DNA of 64,000 nt from Protula sp. h YS-2021. Lineage: Eukaryota > Annelida > Polychaeta > Sabellida > Serpulidae. Positions 42,201 through 54,151 of this stretch are shown here, piece by piece. Position numbers and translations under genes: made by a program. The stretch's first letter is position 1; every line of letters begins with the position of its first letter. The stretch lies in the NCBI GenBank assembly GCA_949752745.1, contig OX457025.1:101190439-101254438 (forward strand), in the 5' to 3' direction. The notes beneath the pieces are model-generated. The model made no database searches. It worked only from the letters and a program-made list of their open reading frames with translations, and had not been told where the DNA came from.

Positions 42201-42970
42201 AGCTTCAGGGATCCTAGCATAGTAACTGTGAAACAGTGACTCCAGCATACTAAGTGTGAAACAGTAACGCCAGGCGTTTTAGACTACCATTTGCATCATA
42301 CAAACAGAAAAATGAAGAGCCTCACTTAAATTTTAACTGCAACACGGTACATATGGTTCAGATGAACTGCAAAAAGTGCCATCATTCGCAGATATCATTG
42401 CAGATATTGTGTCTTGTTACATTTAGTGCATTTAGTGAATGGACTATTGCTATTATAGATTAATTAATTAAATCACGATTGTGCTGTGAGCTACGATTTT
42501 GGTTAGCTTAAAAACCATTACCGTTGTATTCGTACTTAAAAGAAATTATGTTTGTCTAGTTTACTTACATTTATTTAATTTTAAACGTAATTCATCCACC
42601 TTCTAACTTATATAATTGTATGGGCTTTTCCCACAATAAATCTCATCTCATTGAAAACGACGTGAATAACAACCCAACCACGAATCTGTACAAACACAGT
42701 GATGATTCTATTCAATGAAAAAAAAACAATGTAATAATGGAGTGGATGAAAACTGAAAGAGGGACAAAACGGTATTAAAAACTTTAAAGAATAACACAGA
42801 GCTCATTTTTAACCCTGGAACATAATTCAAGATCACAGTTAAGGCTATTCCAGCCCTTCCAATAATGTCGGTTTGAATTTTCTCCTATTTTCTATAATAA
42901 GTTTGTCTCCTTTTACAAAGCTTGCAATTTTTTTAACATATGAGTTTTGTGCTTTTGACTGGTCTAGAGC
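39300..42970. other. Intergenic, no gene recognised
   Basis: Contains weak, old repeats only: blocks near 40850 and 41980 related to one at about 23530, and a short 'ctgtgaaacagt' duplicate at 42225-42270. Open frames at 40399-40629 and 40901-41308 show no family motif or splice support. Confidence 0.45.
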
Positions 42971-42979
42971 AATTTTGCA

Positions 42980-43260
42980 AGTGACTCTCACAATAAACTT
43001 ATTTGCTAAAAATTGGTGATTTCACCGCCTATTTCATCAAGTCTTTCAAAATCAACGAATTCAATTGTTTTAGCATAATTTATAATCTCTTAATAAATAT
43101 TGGCGTTTGGAGCCAAAATGAGTTTCAATCAATTATCAAAATCGTTTACTTGATTGCTACGAGACATTGCTTGTACTGTGGTTTCACAAACGTGACTGAG
43201 ATATGACAGTTCATTTCGGTTAATTTACAATCTCCTGCCACACCCTCGGCTCTATTGTCT
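42980..43260. repeat. Diverged duplicate of 48460-48720
   Basis: Shared order of short blocks: 'gaattcaatt', 'gccaaaat', 'aaatcgt.t', 'gattgctacgagacattg' against 'gattactaagaaatattg', then 'ggtttcacaa.cgtg' and 'tttcggtt.attta'. Old and non-coding. Confidence 0.5.
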
Positions 43261-43487
43261 ACAACTCATGATCGTATATGATAAATTTGTTATTTCTTTG
43301 TTATTATCAGCCAAATCGCAGTAATTCGCTTATAAAATTTATAAAAAAATACTATAATTTCTTTTATAGGCAGATAGGGTGGAATTGTGAATAACCTTGT
43401 CCTTTAACTACTCTTTGAGAGAACAATTGGTAAAGGAATCAATTGCTCTATAGTTTTGCTTCAAATTAAGTGTTTGCTTTTATTTTT

Positions 43488-43790
43488 TGACATAATATCA
43501 GTAACCTGGTCAGAGGAACCGTTCCTCGACAATCATTTAATTGCTTATTGGCAGAATGTCGGTATCCTACTCAGAGGAACCGTTTTCTGTCAATCATTTA
43601 ATTGTTTATTGACATAATATCAATATCCTCATCACAGAAACCATTCGCCGTCAATTATTTAATTGTTTTTAACATAATGTCAGCATCCTTCTCAGAGGAG
43701 CCGTTCCCTGTCAATAATTTAATTGTTCTTGAAATAATGTCGGTATCATTATCAGGGGAACCGTTATCTGTCAATTACTTAATTTTAAGC
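43488..43790. repeat. ~60-bp repeat, 5 copies
   Basis: Diverged units carry 'cataat.tcagtatcc', 'cagaggaaccgtt', 'tgtcaat.atttaattg'. Period about 60 bp. Confidence 0.85.
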
Positions 43791-44415
43791 TAGTACGAAA
43801 TCTACCAGTAATTATATGTGCATTCTTTTCCTGCATTATTGAATTCTTAATGAGCTAAACATTCAGAGTATAGGTAATCACCTCTGTCTTACGTAAATAT
43901 TACATTATTTAACTTAACAAAATCAGAGTTATGTGTCCTAATGTGTAGTTGTTCATTCTTTATCTATAGAGGAAGACATATTTTAAAGCATGTAGATAAA
44001 AAAGTCAAGGCAAGATCGATATTTATCAGGTATGTGCAACTAGAACATCACATTACTTGGGTATAAATCGAAGAGTTTATTTGAATGTAACCTTGTACTT
44101 GTTTTCAAAACATCGTAAATAGTGTTCGCTCGCTTGCCGTTTCGTTTTATCGCTTCAAAGAGCTGGATACATTTAATGAAATTTCAAATATTCAATTGAA
44201 CTCGTTCAGAAATATCTTTAGAGCTACTTTTGACATTGAAATAATTTTTCCAGTGTTTTCCATTTTGAAAAACTCTTAACCCAATCACGCATTGAAAATT
44301 TTCAGAAGTATATTCGACCTCTTTTTGAAGTCACCCGTGAAATCCCACCCTTTTTTTAAAAGTAGCATTCTGTTGTTTTGCTTCATTGTGAAGAAATTAC
44401 ATCTTTTAACGTGAA

Positions 44416-44612
44416 AATTACGAATGCGCAACGCTTCAGTTTCGGAAAAAGGCCAAGCTGCAATGTTTGAGCTATGAAAAAACGGCCAAGCTGCAATGTT
44501 TGAGCTATGGAAAAACGGCCAAGCTGCAATGTTTTAGTATTGGAAAGCAGCCGAATCGCAAACGCTTCATTGTCGGGGAAACAATCAAATTGCAATGATT
44601 GGGCGTCGGGAA
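44416..44612. repeat. ~38-bp repeat, 5-6 copies
   Basis: Units contain 'ggccaagctgcaatgtttg' and 'agctatggaaaaac'. The outer copies are more diverged ('aatcgcaaacgcttca'). Confidence 0.85.
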
Positions 44613-44639
44613 AACGAATCCAATACCTCATTCAAAGTC

Positions 44640-46355
44640 TTTGCCACAACCATTTGTCGACAACGTTTGTGTACTGAAAAAACGACCAAATAATAAATTG
44701 ATTACATTTCAGCTCACTGGTTATAGAAGCAATGACAGGTGTTTAAGAAAAAGTCATGTGAAGACACAAAATATTGCTACAATAATTTCTGTGCTAAATT
44801 GTGGGATTCAGACAAATAAAAGTGTTTCAATATTCATCGACACGGAAATAAGAAAACCATACGTTGTTTGTCCAAATCAAATAACACACAAACGCAAAAC
44901 ACACTCATACACATGACGAAATGACCACGCAATGTTGCATGCTTGTCTCAGTCAATTCACCAATGATCTAGCATGGGGCTGATTGTATGATACCACGCCC
45001 CTTCTTCACATTGCTCCAGAATTTGACCTCGGATTCAGTATTTATGACTCTGGTTAATAGAATAATCGATGAAAGCGCAAACAGTCAGGGGTTAATAAGC
45101 AATTAGCTGTACTACTTTGCGTGCAGTGGATACAACTCGAACGTTTCACCAAGTGCCGAAGGAAACCCTACTGTTAACAAATAAAGAAACTAAATTTGTG
45201 CACATCTCAAGATGAACAACTTTCTGAAAATTTAAACTAGTTTGGGTATGTATGGTTCTTTAAACAACTAATTTAGTTAATTTATTTATATATTTCATCT
45301 AATTTGACTTTAGTTTCTTAATGCCTAAAATGCACACTCTCTTTATAAAAATGATGAAAAATTCAAAGGTCACTCCGAGAATTAGTTCACAGATATTTAT
45401 TTGGATTAAACATATAATTTATACGATGGGTGAAGGAACAAAAAATATACAGGCCGTTTTCAGTAGCACGATCATTTCTCCTCCAAAACACACCTGTTCA
45501 CTAAGCAGACCGGGCATCCAAAAATATCAGCTTGGCCAGCTCTAGACTTCCCCTCCGGACACAATGGAGGATTCTCAAATCCAGGAGTTCACCCTAGTCT
45601 CCTCTGCATGTTTAAACTGGAAGCTGTCTCTTTTAGCTCAAAAGACAAAGACAAAAAAGCTGCCGAAAATGACTACGGACAGACTCTCCCCAGGACCAAT
45701 ATCGGAGTCCCAACAAAATATTTTAGACGGCTTTACTTTTGTTACATTTGTATTTCTTATGCGTTATTTTTTTCGTTTCTTTGGTAATTCCGAGATTTAC
45801 TTCTTCCTTCTTTTTGTCTCCTTTCCGTTGGACCCAAGGACTATGTGAGGATCCGGAGACGTAATTGACTGTTCTGATAAACTCTTTATCTGTAACTCTT
45901 TAATATTAATTTGTTTTGCCAAATTCTCCTCCGATTCTCTTGGAAACTAAACTTAAAGGTAGAAAAATTTCCGAATTTTTCATCACAGGGTAGTGTGAGA
46001 AAATTAACCAAACAATCCAAGTTAGGAGTCTCAGCCCAAGCTCTCTCTTCCGGTTAAGCTTAACACTCGGGCTCATTTTTCTTTGGACGTTCAGGCATAA
46101 AACCCCGTTCCATCCCTTCGCAATCAAAATTCTACGAGACAGCGGCTACAAAAGTCATATGTTACTTGCTTAATGGCAGGGGGTTTCAATAGAGTGTCAC
46201 TCCAGAATTTTACGGCAATGAATCCTATGGCAAGTCCTTATTTCAGCACAAACATCTGGCAAGCAGTCATCGGTAATTGTAAATATTAGGATTCCAACAG
46301 GTATAAAAGTATGTTAAAAATATCACCATTTGACCCTGTTAGATGATAATACGTA
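44640..46355. other. Non-coding or unrecognised
   Basis: Several open frames of 70-105 codons (for example 45564-45848) have no motif that I recognise and no linked splice sites. I see no gene with confidence. Confidence 0.4.
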
Positions 46356-46358
46356 AAT

Positions 46359-46359
<1 letters not shown>

Positions 46360-46409
<50 letters not shown>
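46360..46409. repeat. (AAT)n microsatellite
   Basis: A pure trinucleotide run of about 50 bp. Confidence 0.95.
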
Positions 46410-46440
46410 TATAATAGTAATTTTATAATAGATATTAATT

Positions 46441-47908
46441 TTGACGTTTTTGGTGGATCCCAAAAAGATACTTTTTTCTCGAGAGGACGACATAGGAAAC
46501 GTGGCTACTAAATCTAAAATCACGAACAAGCACATGAAAAGACAATCAAAACCTAATGCTGCCATTTTACCATTTTTGCGGATCTCAAAGAGAAAGAGAC
46601 CATGCGCAACCGAGTATATTCTGCTTTACCGCGAGCGATTGGAAGAACTTTACCTCTCCAACTATTTAAAAGAATGGCACAAAGCGAGAGGAATTTTATA
46701 TGTTGGAAAGTTGTGTTTTCTCGGGAATCCTTTTGTCCATCCTGAAGGGATTGTGGCGTATATATGGCAGTTATTTATATATCTGCTAGTTATTTGCATG
46801 TATGGCAGTTATTTACATATATGGCAGCTATTTAAATATCTTGCAGTTATTTACATGTATGGCAGTTATTTACATATCCTGCAGTTGTTTACATATCTGG
46901 CAGTTCTTTACATGTATGGCAGTTATTTACATATCTTGCAGTTATTTACATGTGTGGCTGTTATTTATATATCTTGCACTTATTTACATGTGTGGCAGTT
47001 ATTTATATATCTTGCAGTTATTTACATTTATGGCAGTTATTTACATATCGGGCAGTTATTTGCATGTATGGCAGTTTTTCTACATATATGGCAGCTATTT
47101 AAATATCTTGCAGTTATTTACATAGCTGGCAATGATTTACATATCTGATATTTATTTACCTATCTTGCAGTAATTTCCATATCTTGCAGCTATTCACATA
47201 TCCTGCAGTTATTTACATATCTTGCAGTTATTTACATGTATGGCAGTTATTTACATATCCTGCAGTTGTTTACATATCTGGCAGTTCTTTACATGTATAG
47301 AAGTTATTTACATATCTTGCAGTTATTTACATGTATGGCAGTTATTTACATATCTTGCAGTTATTTACATGTGTGGCAGTTATTTACATATCTTGCAGTT
47401 ATTTACACGTATGACAGTTATTTACATATCTTGCAGTTATTTACATGTATGGCAGTTATTTACATATCTTGCAGTTATTTACATGTGTGGCAGTTATTTA
47501 CGTATCTTGCAGTTATTTACACGTATGACAGTTATTTACATATCTTGCAGTTATTTACATTTATGGCAGTTATTTACATATCCTGCAGTTATTTACATAT
47601 CTGGCAGTTATTTACATGCATGGCAGTTATTTACATATCTTGCAGTTATTTACATTTATGACAGTTATTTACATATCCTGCAGTTATTTACATATCTGGC
47701 AGTTATTTACATGCATAGCAGTTATTTACATATCTTGCAGTTCTTTGCATATCCTATGGTTTCCCATCTGTCACCAAAAGGATTGTGTATTCTTTCCTTC
47801 TTAGCGATAAAACTTCCAGGGCCACTAGAAGAATTTTATACTATATTTGAAAGCAATCTGAGCAAATGGAAGGAAAAAAGGTGTTTAAAAAAGTTGCTTC
47901 AGGTTTAG
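46441..47908 (+). CDS. Possible gene split by a 19-bp array, function unknown
   Basis: A left open block (about 46441-46755) gives a basic, non-repetitive sequence (KRKRPCATEY, YRERLEELYLSNYLKEW, KLCFLGNPFVHPEGI). A right block (47746-47908) gives HLSPKGLCILSFLAIKLPG, PLEEFYTIFESNLSKW and a stop, with two AATAAA signals just after it. The 1-kb array between them has no stop in most frames, so long open frames run into it from each side, but stops at about 47149-47221 prevent one continuous frame. If real, the array may be an intron ending at ttgcag|ttc (47745), but no confident donor is visible. No domain recognised; a TE remnant or chance is possible. Confidence 0.3.
46755..47745. repeat. 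19-bp array, about 50 copies, with acceptor-like TTGCAG
   Basis: The unit is cagttatttacatatcttg (19 bp) with variants tgtatgg, ctgg and cctg before cag. Pairs alternate so that 38- and 57-bp periods are also visible. Each unit contains a pyrimidine-poor 'catatcttgcag' that resembles a 3' splice site. Confidence 0.9.
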
Positions 47909-47915
47909 AAATACC

Positions 47916-47932
47916 AATAAAATGTAAATAAA
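47916..47932 (+). terminator. Two poly(A) signals
   Basis: AATAAA at 47916-47921 and 47927-47932, just downstream of the stop at about 47908. Weak support for a transcript ending here. Confidence 0.35.
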
Positions 47933-47939
47933 GATATGA

Positions 47940-50900
47940 TGGTATTATTTTAGTCTGTGGTCTGTTATTTTTAAACAGTCATGTTTTGCTTTCTTAACTA
48001 CCATGCGTTTACTGATGAAGTATAAGTATGCTTATGCGGATTATTTCAAAGCGTTTTCTGCAAATCAGTTACACTATATAAAAAATTCTTTCACACGGGG
48101 CTGACATTAAGTGTGCTGGAGTCACTAATTGACACAATAATTACTATAACACGCGATATGTTCTTCAGCACATATACTTAAACAACCATGCTGCTGTCAT
48201 TGCTCCACTCTCCCACCCCCATCGGAAGGGACAAGAGCAATTCATATGTGATATGTTTGCAAACTTTGCATACAAATATGACCAGAAGATTCCATATTCC
48301 ATATTTATATTAAGAGAGAAATCAACTAAAATCAACTAAATGAGCACAAAGAATCTCAAGCACCTTTTAAAAGAATGAATGCCTTATTCATACTAAAAAG
48401 AAGTGATTTGCTTCTAGTTCACTTGCCACTTGTTCATTTTAAATGTACTTATTCAATTTCTAAAATATAAAAATTTTCTCAGCGAATTCAATTATTTCAG
48501 TATCATTAGAAAAGAACTGGAATCACATCATGCTTTTTGTATTTGGAGTTGAAAGCCAAAATATTTATCTCCAAGTCTCGCTGAATCTCAAGCAGTCATC
48601 GAAATCGTCTGGTAGGCGATTACTAAGAAATATTGTACTGGTTTCACAACCGTGTGAAGTGCAATTGTTAGTTTCGGTTGATTTATAAACCTGGAACTCA
48701 CGCTTTTACAAGCCAAATTACAAGCACTGGTCAGGTTGGAAATTTACTAAACATGTCAACCTGAATATCAATGAATCGATTAACCGAATAATTCTTTAAT
48801 ACTAACCGAAGTTAGGCCATGAAACCCCTATTTACAGCATCACTGCACAACTGTGGAAGAACATGGGTCCTTCGCTGACGGGAATTTAGAAGAAAAACAA
48901 GAAAGAGAACTATAGTCAGCTGTATTGTATTAACACCATCTAATATAATAAATACTTGGAACATTACAAGTGTAACTAACACATGGCGACACTTGGTGAC
49001 ACGTGTCGTGGCATATTAAAATGCATATGTACTACCGACATGACATAAACTGTTTTGGACCACGAAAACATGAAACTGGCGGAGCAGAGATACAGCTTAA
49101 ATGGCTAGATTCATTAAGCGGCTATTTATCATAACCAAAGTCGAATAATTAAAATAATTTTAATATTCTTATGTACCTTCAAGCAAAATATTTGCAAGCA
49201 CATGATTTTCCAACAAGAGGACCCAGATTTGCTGTCGAAATTTCATGTTGTTGCACAAAATCTTCTATTTTCGAGCATTTGGCTCACAAACTTGGAGTAA
49301 AATCTCGAGCTACACCAACAAGTATACATAAAAATATTTAAGTACTTATAATCTTTCGAAAAGATTTAACTTCTCACAGCAATTCGTTGATGTTCCCTTG
49401 TCAAAAGCCACATGGCAAAGGGGACGAAAAGAGGTAGGCCTCGCTATGTATACAACGCAAAATCCTGTTTTCAAGAATGACCGGCCCAGTGCCGAAAAAC
49501 AAAGTTGTGATTACTATATCCAAACAACAGCAGTCATGGATGCTCTGTACAGCTACACCACCCCGATAAGATGTATGCAATGTTTTAGTGATTGTTTCCA
49601 TTGTGTAAAAAGATCTTTTGGGTTTAACAAACCAAATATTTGTTGATATATGTGTTTATATTTTCGCTCTTTATCTTTTATAAAAGAATCATTAAACTGA
49701 TTATATAAAAAGCACTAAATAAAGCTTCCCAGTTCGATGCACGGTTCATTCCAAAGCTAAATACTATTATAATTGAATGAAGTAAAATTAGGCTCTGTAG
49801 GTGTGACAGATATATGCAGAGCGTCACTCCTCCCAGAGATTTGTTAATTTTACCCACTGTATCTGCTCAAAGAACCACGCTCTTATAATATATCCTTTCT
49901 GTCAATTGCGCTAATGATCATTCATTTATAAAATTAGATACATATTGACTTAACATCTTAAGTTTTAGCAAGATTGTCAATAGAGACACCATTGTTTGCA
50001 CACTTTACATCTTGATGTTTTGATGTATAATACACATGCTATATCTAATATAGTGCCAACCTTGCATGTGATTAACTGAAGAAAGCATAAAGGCTTTCCA
50101 AAATCAATAGTTTATGTTATCTGTATTGTAAAGCGCAGCAAAATTACTTACTTGCAGCTTATTTATCTTTTGCAATATAACCCAAACATTTTAGCTAATA
50201 TGTTGAAAATAACAGATATCTCTGATAGTATAATATCCTTATGCTTCGTTTCCTATTTTTTAATTTTACTTTGCACCTATTAACCTCGCCAAAAATATTA
50301 TTTCAAAGCATATCAAAAAGGTTTAAATTCAGAAAGGTTTTGTTTTTTTTTTTCAATTATTTTTAGTCCTCAAGTAAAGTTTAAATATTTTATAGGTTTA
50401 GTTTACTGGCGATGTTAATTGACTATTTAAAGCAACAAAACCTTAATGCAACAAAAGTATTATATTTCCGAACTCTAACACTAATAAATAATAATTACGA
50501 ACTCTCATGTATATTAGTATCTATCAACATGATGTTTATTGTTCATGGTGCGTATTCTCTTGATATTATTATCTGCTTACTCCACTCTTGACAACAGGGT
50601 AAGCAGACCACGAACTCGTTTGAATGTCTTGGTAGAGTACCGGATGCATTTGATTGGATACAAATACAAATTGAGGAAGCAACGTTGAACATAACACTTG
50701 CGTGACAATACAGTGTCGTCAAAGAACTGGCTTGGAGAACAGGTAACAAACCGGATAATATTTTCTCGTTTAAACGTAGAAGGCGTTGAGAGCGCCATTC
50801 GTTTTCATGTGTGATGACTGAATCTTGCTTGCCGTACTGCTTTTTAAAATTAAATTGGCACTAGGTTGAAAACAGGTTAAATTAAATAAGATAATTGCTT

Positions 50901-52640
50901 GATTAAATTAATAATCACTTGTCCCGCACAACAGTAAAACCTAAAATAAAAGCAATGCAGAAAATTCGAACTCAGACATGACTAAATGTAAGAACACAAC
51001 ATATTTAGATTAACTACATATGGTGTTACATACATTACATTCACAAGATTACGCCAAACCCAGAAAGCATAGTTGGCAAAGAAATCAAACCATTCATTGT
51101 CACTAAATGTCTGTTTGTTTTAATAAGCGATTGAATGGACTGTTCCCATCATTTAAGTTACATACAAGTGAATTATCTAAACGTTTAGCAAACTACGCTG
51201 TATGGAATTATACAATTATCTACAAAAACTCTGCCACAATGGTCATTATCTCAAACTTTGATTCCTCTGTTAATTGTGAATGCGCATAGTGCCAGTGAAA
51301 AAACGATATTTTTCCAAACTTTTTTCCTGCTTATAAAACAGTTGACCTCTAAAGACATCTATATATTATGCATAAACACAGAGTGAAAAGATATTTCAAA
51401 AAATAGTTTTTCCCTTTGATGAGCGATATTTTCGCCGAATCCCTAGTGGGTCTGTATAGTAAACAGGTTTTATGCCCAACAGACCGAACCGTCGTAGAGG
51501 TTGACGTTGGACAACCATTGAATTTACTTAAAAGGGGTTTAAATGAAAAGTGAAATAAACGTGCATACGCCTAAAGCAAGAGAATGGTGACATTGGGAAT
51601 GTTGTGAAGTGATAATGCAAAAAAAATGCTTTTATAGTTGTTTATAGTTTTGTAGTTTTTTTATCTTTTAGAGATTTAGAGATAATCTAAGCCAAGTTAC
51701 CCTGAAAGAGTACACTAAATAACAGAACAGTTGCTTAAATGTACCTTGTTATGTAATATTCGCACGGCTGTATCAATGATGTTTCGGCTGTATTAATTTT
51801 CAATAGTGGCAGTAAGGTTTTGTATTATGCTTGAAACCTTTTCAGATGTTATTGAGCAACATCCGATGAAATTTATTAAGCTTTATTTTTTCTTTTAAAG
51901 AGACAGCAGCAACAAATAATTACTCCAGTCTGATCATCCACCAGCCTTTATATAAGCTTTGTCTTACTGTTTGAATTGAATTGTGAAGTGGAAATGAAGT
52001 ATTTAAAAAACAGTGAATGGAAATTTTGAAATGGCGTTTTACTTGTGAAACTTTCATTCCAGCATTGCCTTTCTGATTTCCAAAAGAAATGTTATAACAT
52101 TAACCATGTTTCTGTTTTCATATATTTATTAACGCGGCTTCATTTTAGCATACAACTTTAAAGTTGGACTGCTCTTATTCTTAGAAAACTTGTTTGAAAG
52201 ACAAAAACCGCAAAAAAGTGAAAACTCACCGAGTGTTCGCCAGATGTCGCACCTTGTCGAAGTACTTGTTGCCAACAGAAACATGATGCTGAAAATGTAT
52301 TTTTGATGTTTAAATCAAATTTCCGCATTTGTGTATATATAACTGAAATATTTATGTTATAAAAATGCTGTAAAGTGTAAGTGCCCCCTGTAAAATGAAC
52401 TTACCAACCTAGTAGACCATAGGGAAGTACATACAGTTGCTTTGGCGAATGTTGAACCTCTCGAAATTTTTGGTTGATCAACTGGACCTTTTATTTTAAA
52501 TAGAATTCGTTTCATATGAAAAATAGATTGGAACAGTAATAGGAAAATTGCAATTCGGAAAATCGTTAAAAGGTAATACAAATTTTGAAAATCACTTATT
52601 TTCGCCCATTTCACAGAGCAACATGTAATGTACTCGTGCG
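47940..52640. other. Intergenic, no gene recognised
   Basis: AT-rich. Contains the second copy of the 42980-43260 block (48460-48720). Open frames such as 49398-49646 have no family motif. I see no RNA gene. Confidence 0.45.
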
Positions 52641-52644
52641 TAGC

Positions 52645-53262
52645 CTTAGTCCTAGATGACTCTTGCGGTCTTCCTATTCTTGCGGACAGCTTCATGCAAT
52701 GCAATGTGGGTAACTGAGGGCATAATGAGCGATATTGGAGTTTATTGCACTTTTTTTATACCAAGACAAATTCTTCGATATTTAAGCTAAGTAATAAAAT
52801 TTTTCTAAACGATAAAAAGTATTTAAAGAACTAACTTCCTGGCATGTGACAAGTAGGGCAAAATGTATGCAATCGGCCCAGAACAGGAAAAATACCCTGT
52901 TATATTTGGTATAAAAGAGTGAGAAAATATGCTTTTTGCCCTGACGCAGGCACTGGCACTTTTTGATGACGTGATGAAAATGTTAATTCTCATTGGTGGA
53001 TGTAAGGTTGTGACGTGAACTTGTCCGCAAGAATGACCTAGGAAGATGTCCTATGCCCTAGGAAGATAGAAAGGGTCCGCTGTAACTAGCGTAGCCTATT
53101 CTCCACTGGAGGCAAGTTACAGTTCCGACAGTAAAATTTGCCATAAATATCAAAGTTGCCAATCTTGACTCACGATAAATGGCAATGGCCGTCTTTTGGA
53201 AACGATCACTGCGTAAATCAGTGAGTGGATTCTAGTCCTAGATGACTCTTGCGGTCTTCCTG
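52645..53262. repeat. 29-bp direct repeat about 590 bp apart
   Basis: A block starting 'tagtcctagatgactcttg' followed by 'cggtcttcct' occurs near 52647 and near 53234. Between them, 'gcaagaatgacctaggaag' (about 53028) is a partial inverted relative. Confidence 0.7.
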
Positions 53263-54151
53263 TGACCCGCTAGGACTATGGGGATTCGTACTTAGACTTT
53301 CGCAGGAAAGTTTTTTTCGTCTGGAACGAATTCAGTTGAGATAAAGATATTGGACTGGTAAATTCAACAAAATTCCATTTTGCTAGAGATGTATTCACGA
53401 CTTGCTATTAAAGGAGCTGAGTAAAATGGGTTTAAAAAACCATATGGCGGCTTTGTTAATTCGAATGTGTGCATGTTGAAAGAAACTTAGAATTTTAATG
53501 TTTTCCCTCGTCTTTTTATTTATAATTCACCCAAAAAATTGCAGTCGAAACAGCACCTCCGTCGGAAAAATTCGGAAGTGTGAATTGATTTTATGCAAGA
53601 TGCACAATTTTAGAAGTCAAACAACAGTTTTGTTCTAAGAAAAATACTTTTTTCTTGCAATTTGGATGCCGAACCACCTCACAGGAAGAAGGAATGCACA
53701 CTTTCAATGCATTTGCATGAAAAAATAGCACTGAAATCTAAAGCATCTAAGGAAATAGCACGTCAAATATTTTTCAAGCCAATAGAAGGGTGGTGGAAAA
53801 AGTTCTTTTCGGTGATCCTACCACGTTTAATTTACGAGAGAAGCGAGAAATATTACTTTTTGTAAAACATAAAGTCTAAAAATATTTTCGACACGCGAGG
53901 TCAGAACACGGGGTTATCATGAAAGATAACACTGAAATCTTGCGGTAGGTTACTGGTATATCAGTGAAAAAGGGAGGGAGTTTTCAGGGAACCGTACGTC
54001 ACCACAAACCAAAAATCCAATGGCACCAAGCCAATTTCCAGGTCTCGTCCTGCGAAAGTGTCGGTATTTTGTCGGCACACAGACAATTAATTCCTGCTCT
54101 TGGTTTTCAGGAAAAAAAAAAAACAATCAACCAATGCAGTAAAAAAATACA
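53263..54151 (+). other. Upstream region and 5' UTR of the F-box gene
   Basis: No exon recognised before the ATG at 54152. 'ccaatggcacc' near 54018 includes a CCAAT box. The ATG lies in a good context (aatacaATGG) after an A-rich leader. Confidence 0.4.

Noticed and set aside
46441..47148. Repeat part of the 19-bp array as a membrane protein (YLAVIYMYGSYLHI)
   Set aside because: Hydrophobic look comes from the AT-rich 19-bp unit, which is open in all three frames. Only the non-repetitive ends deserve attention.
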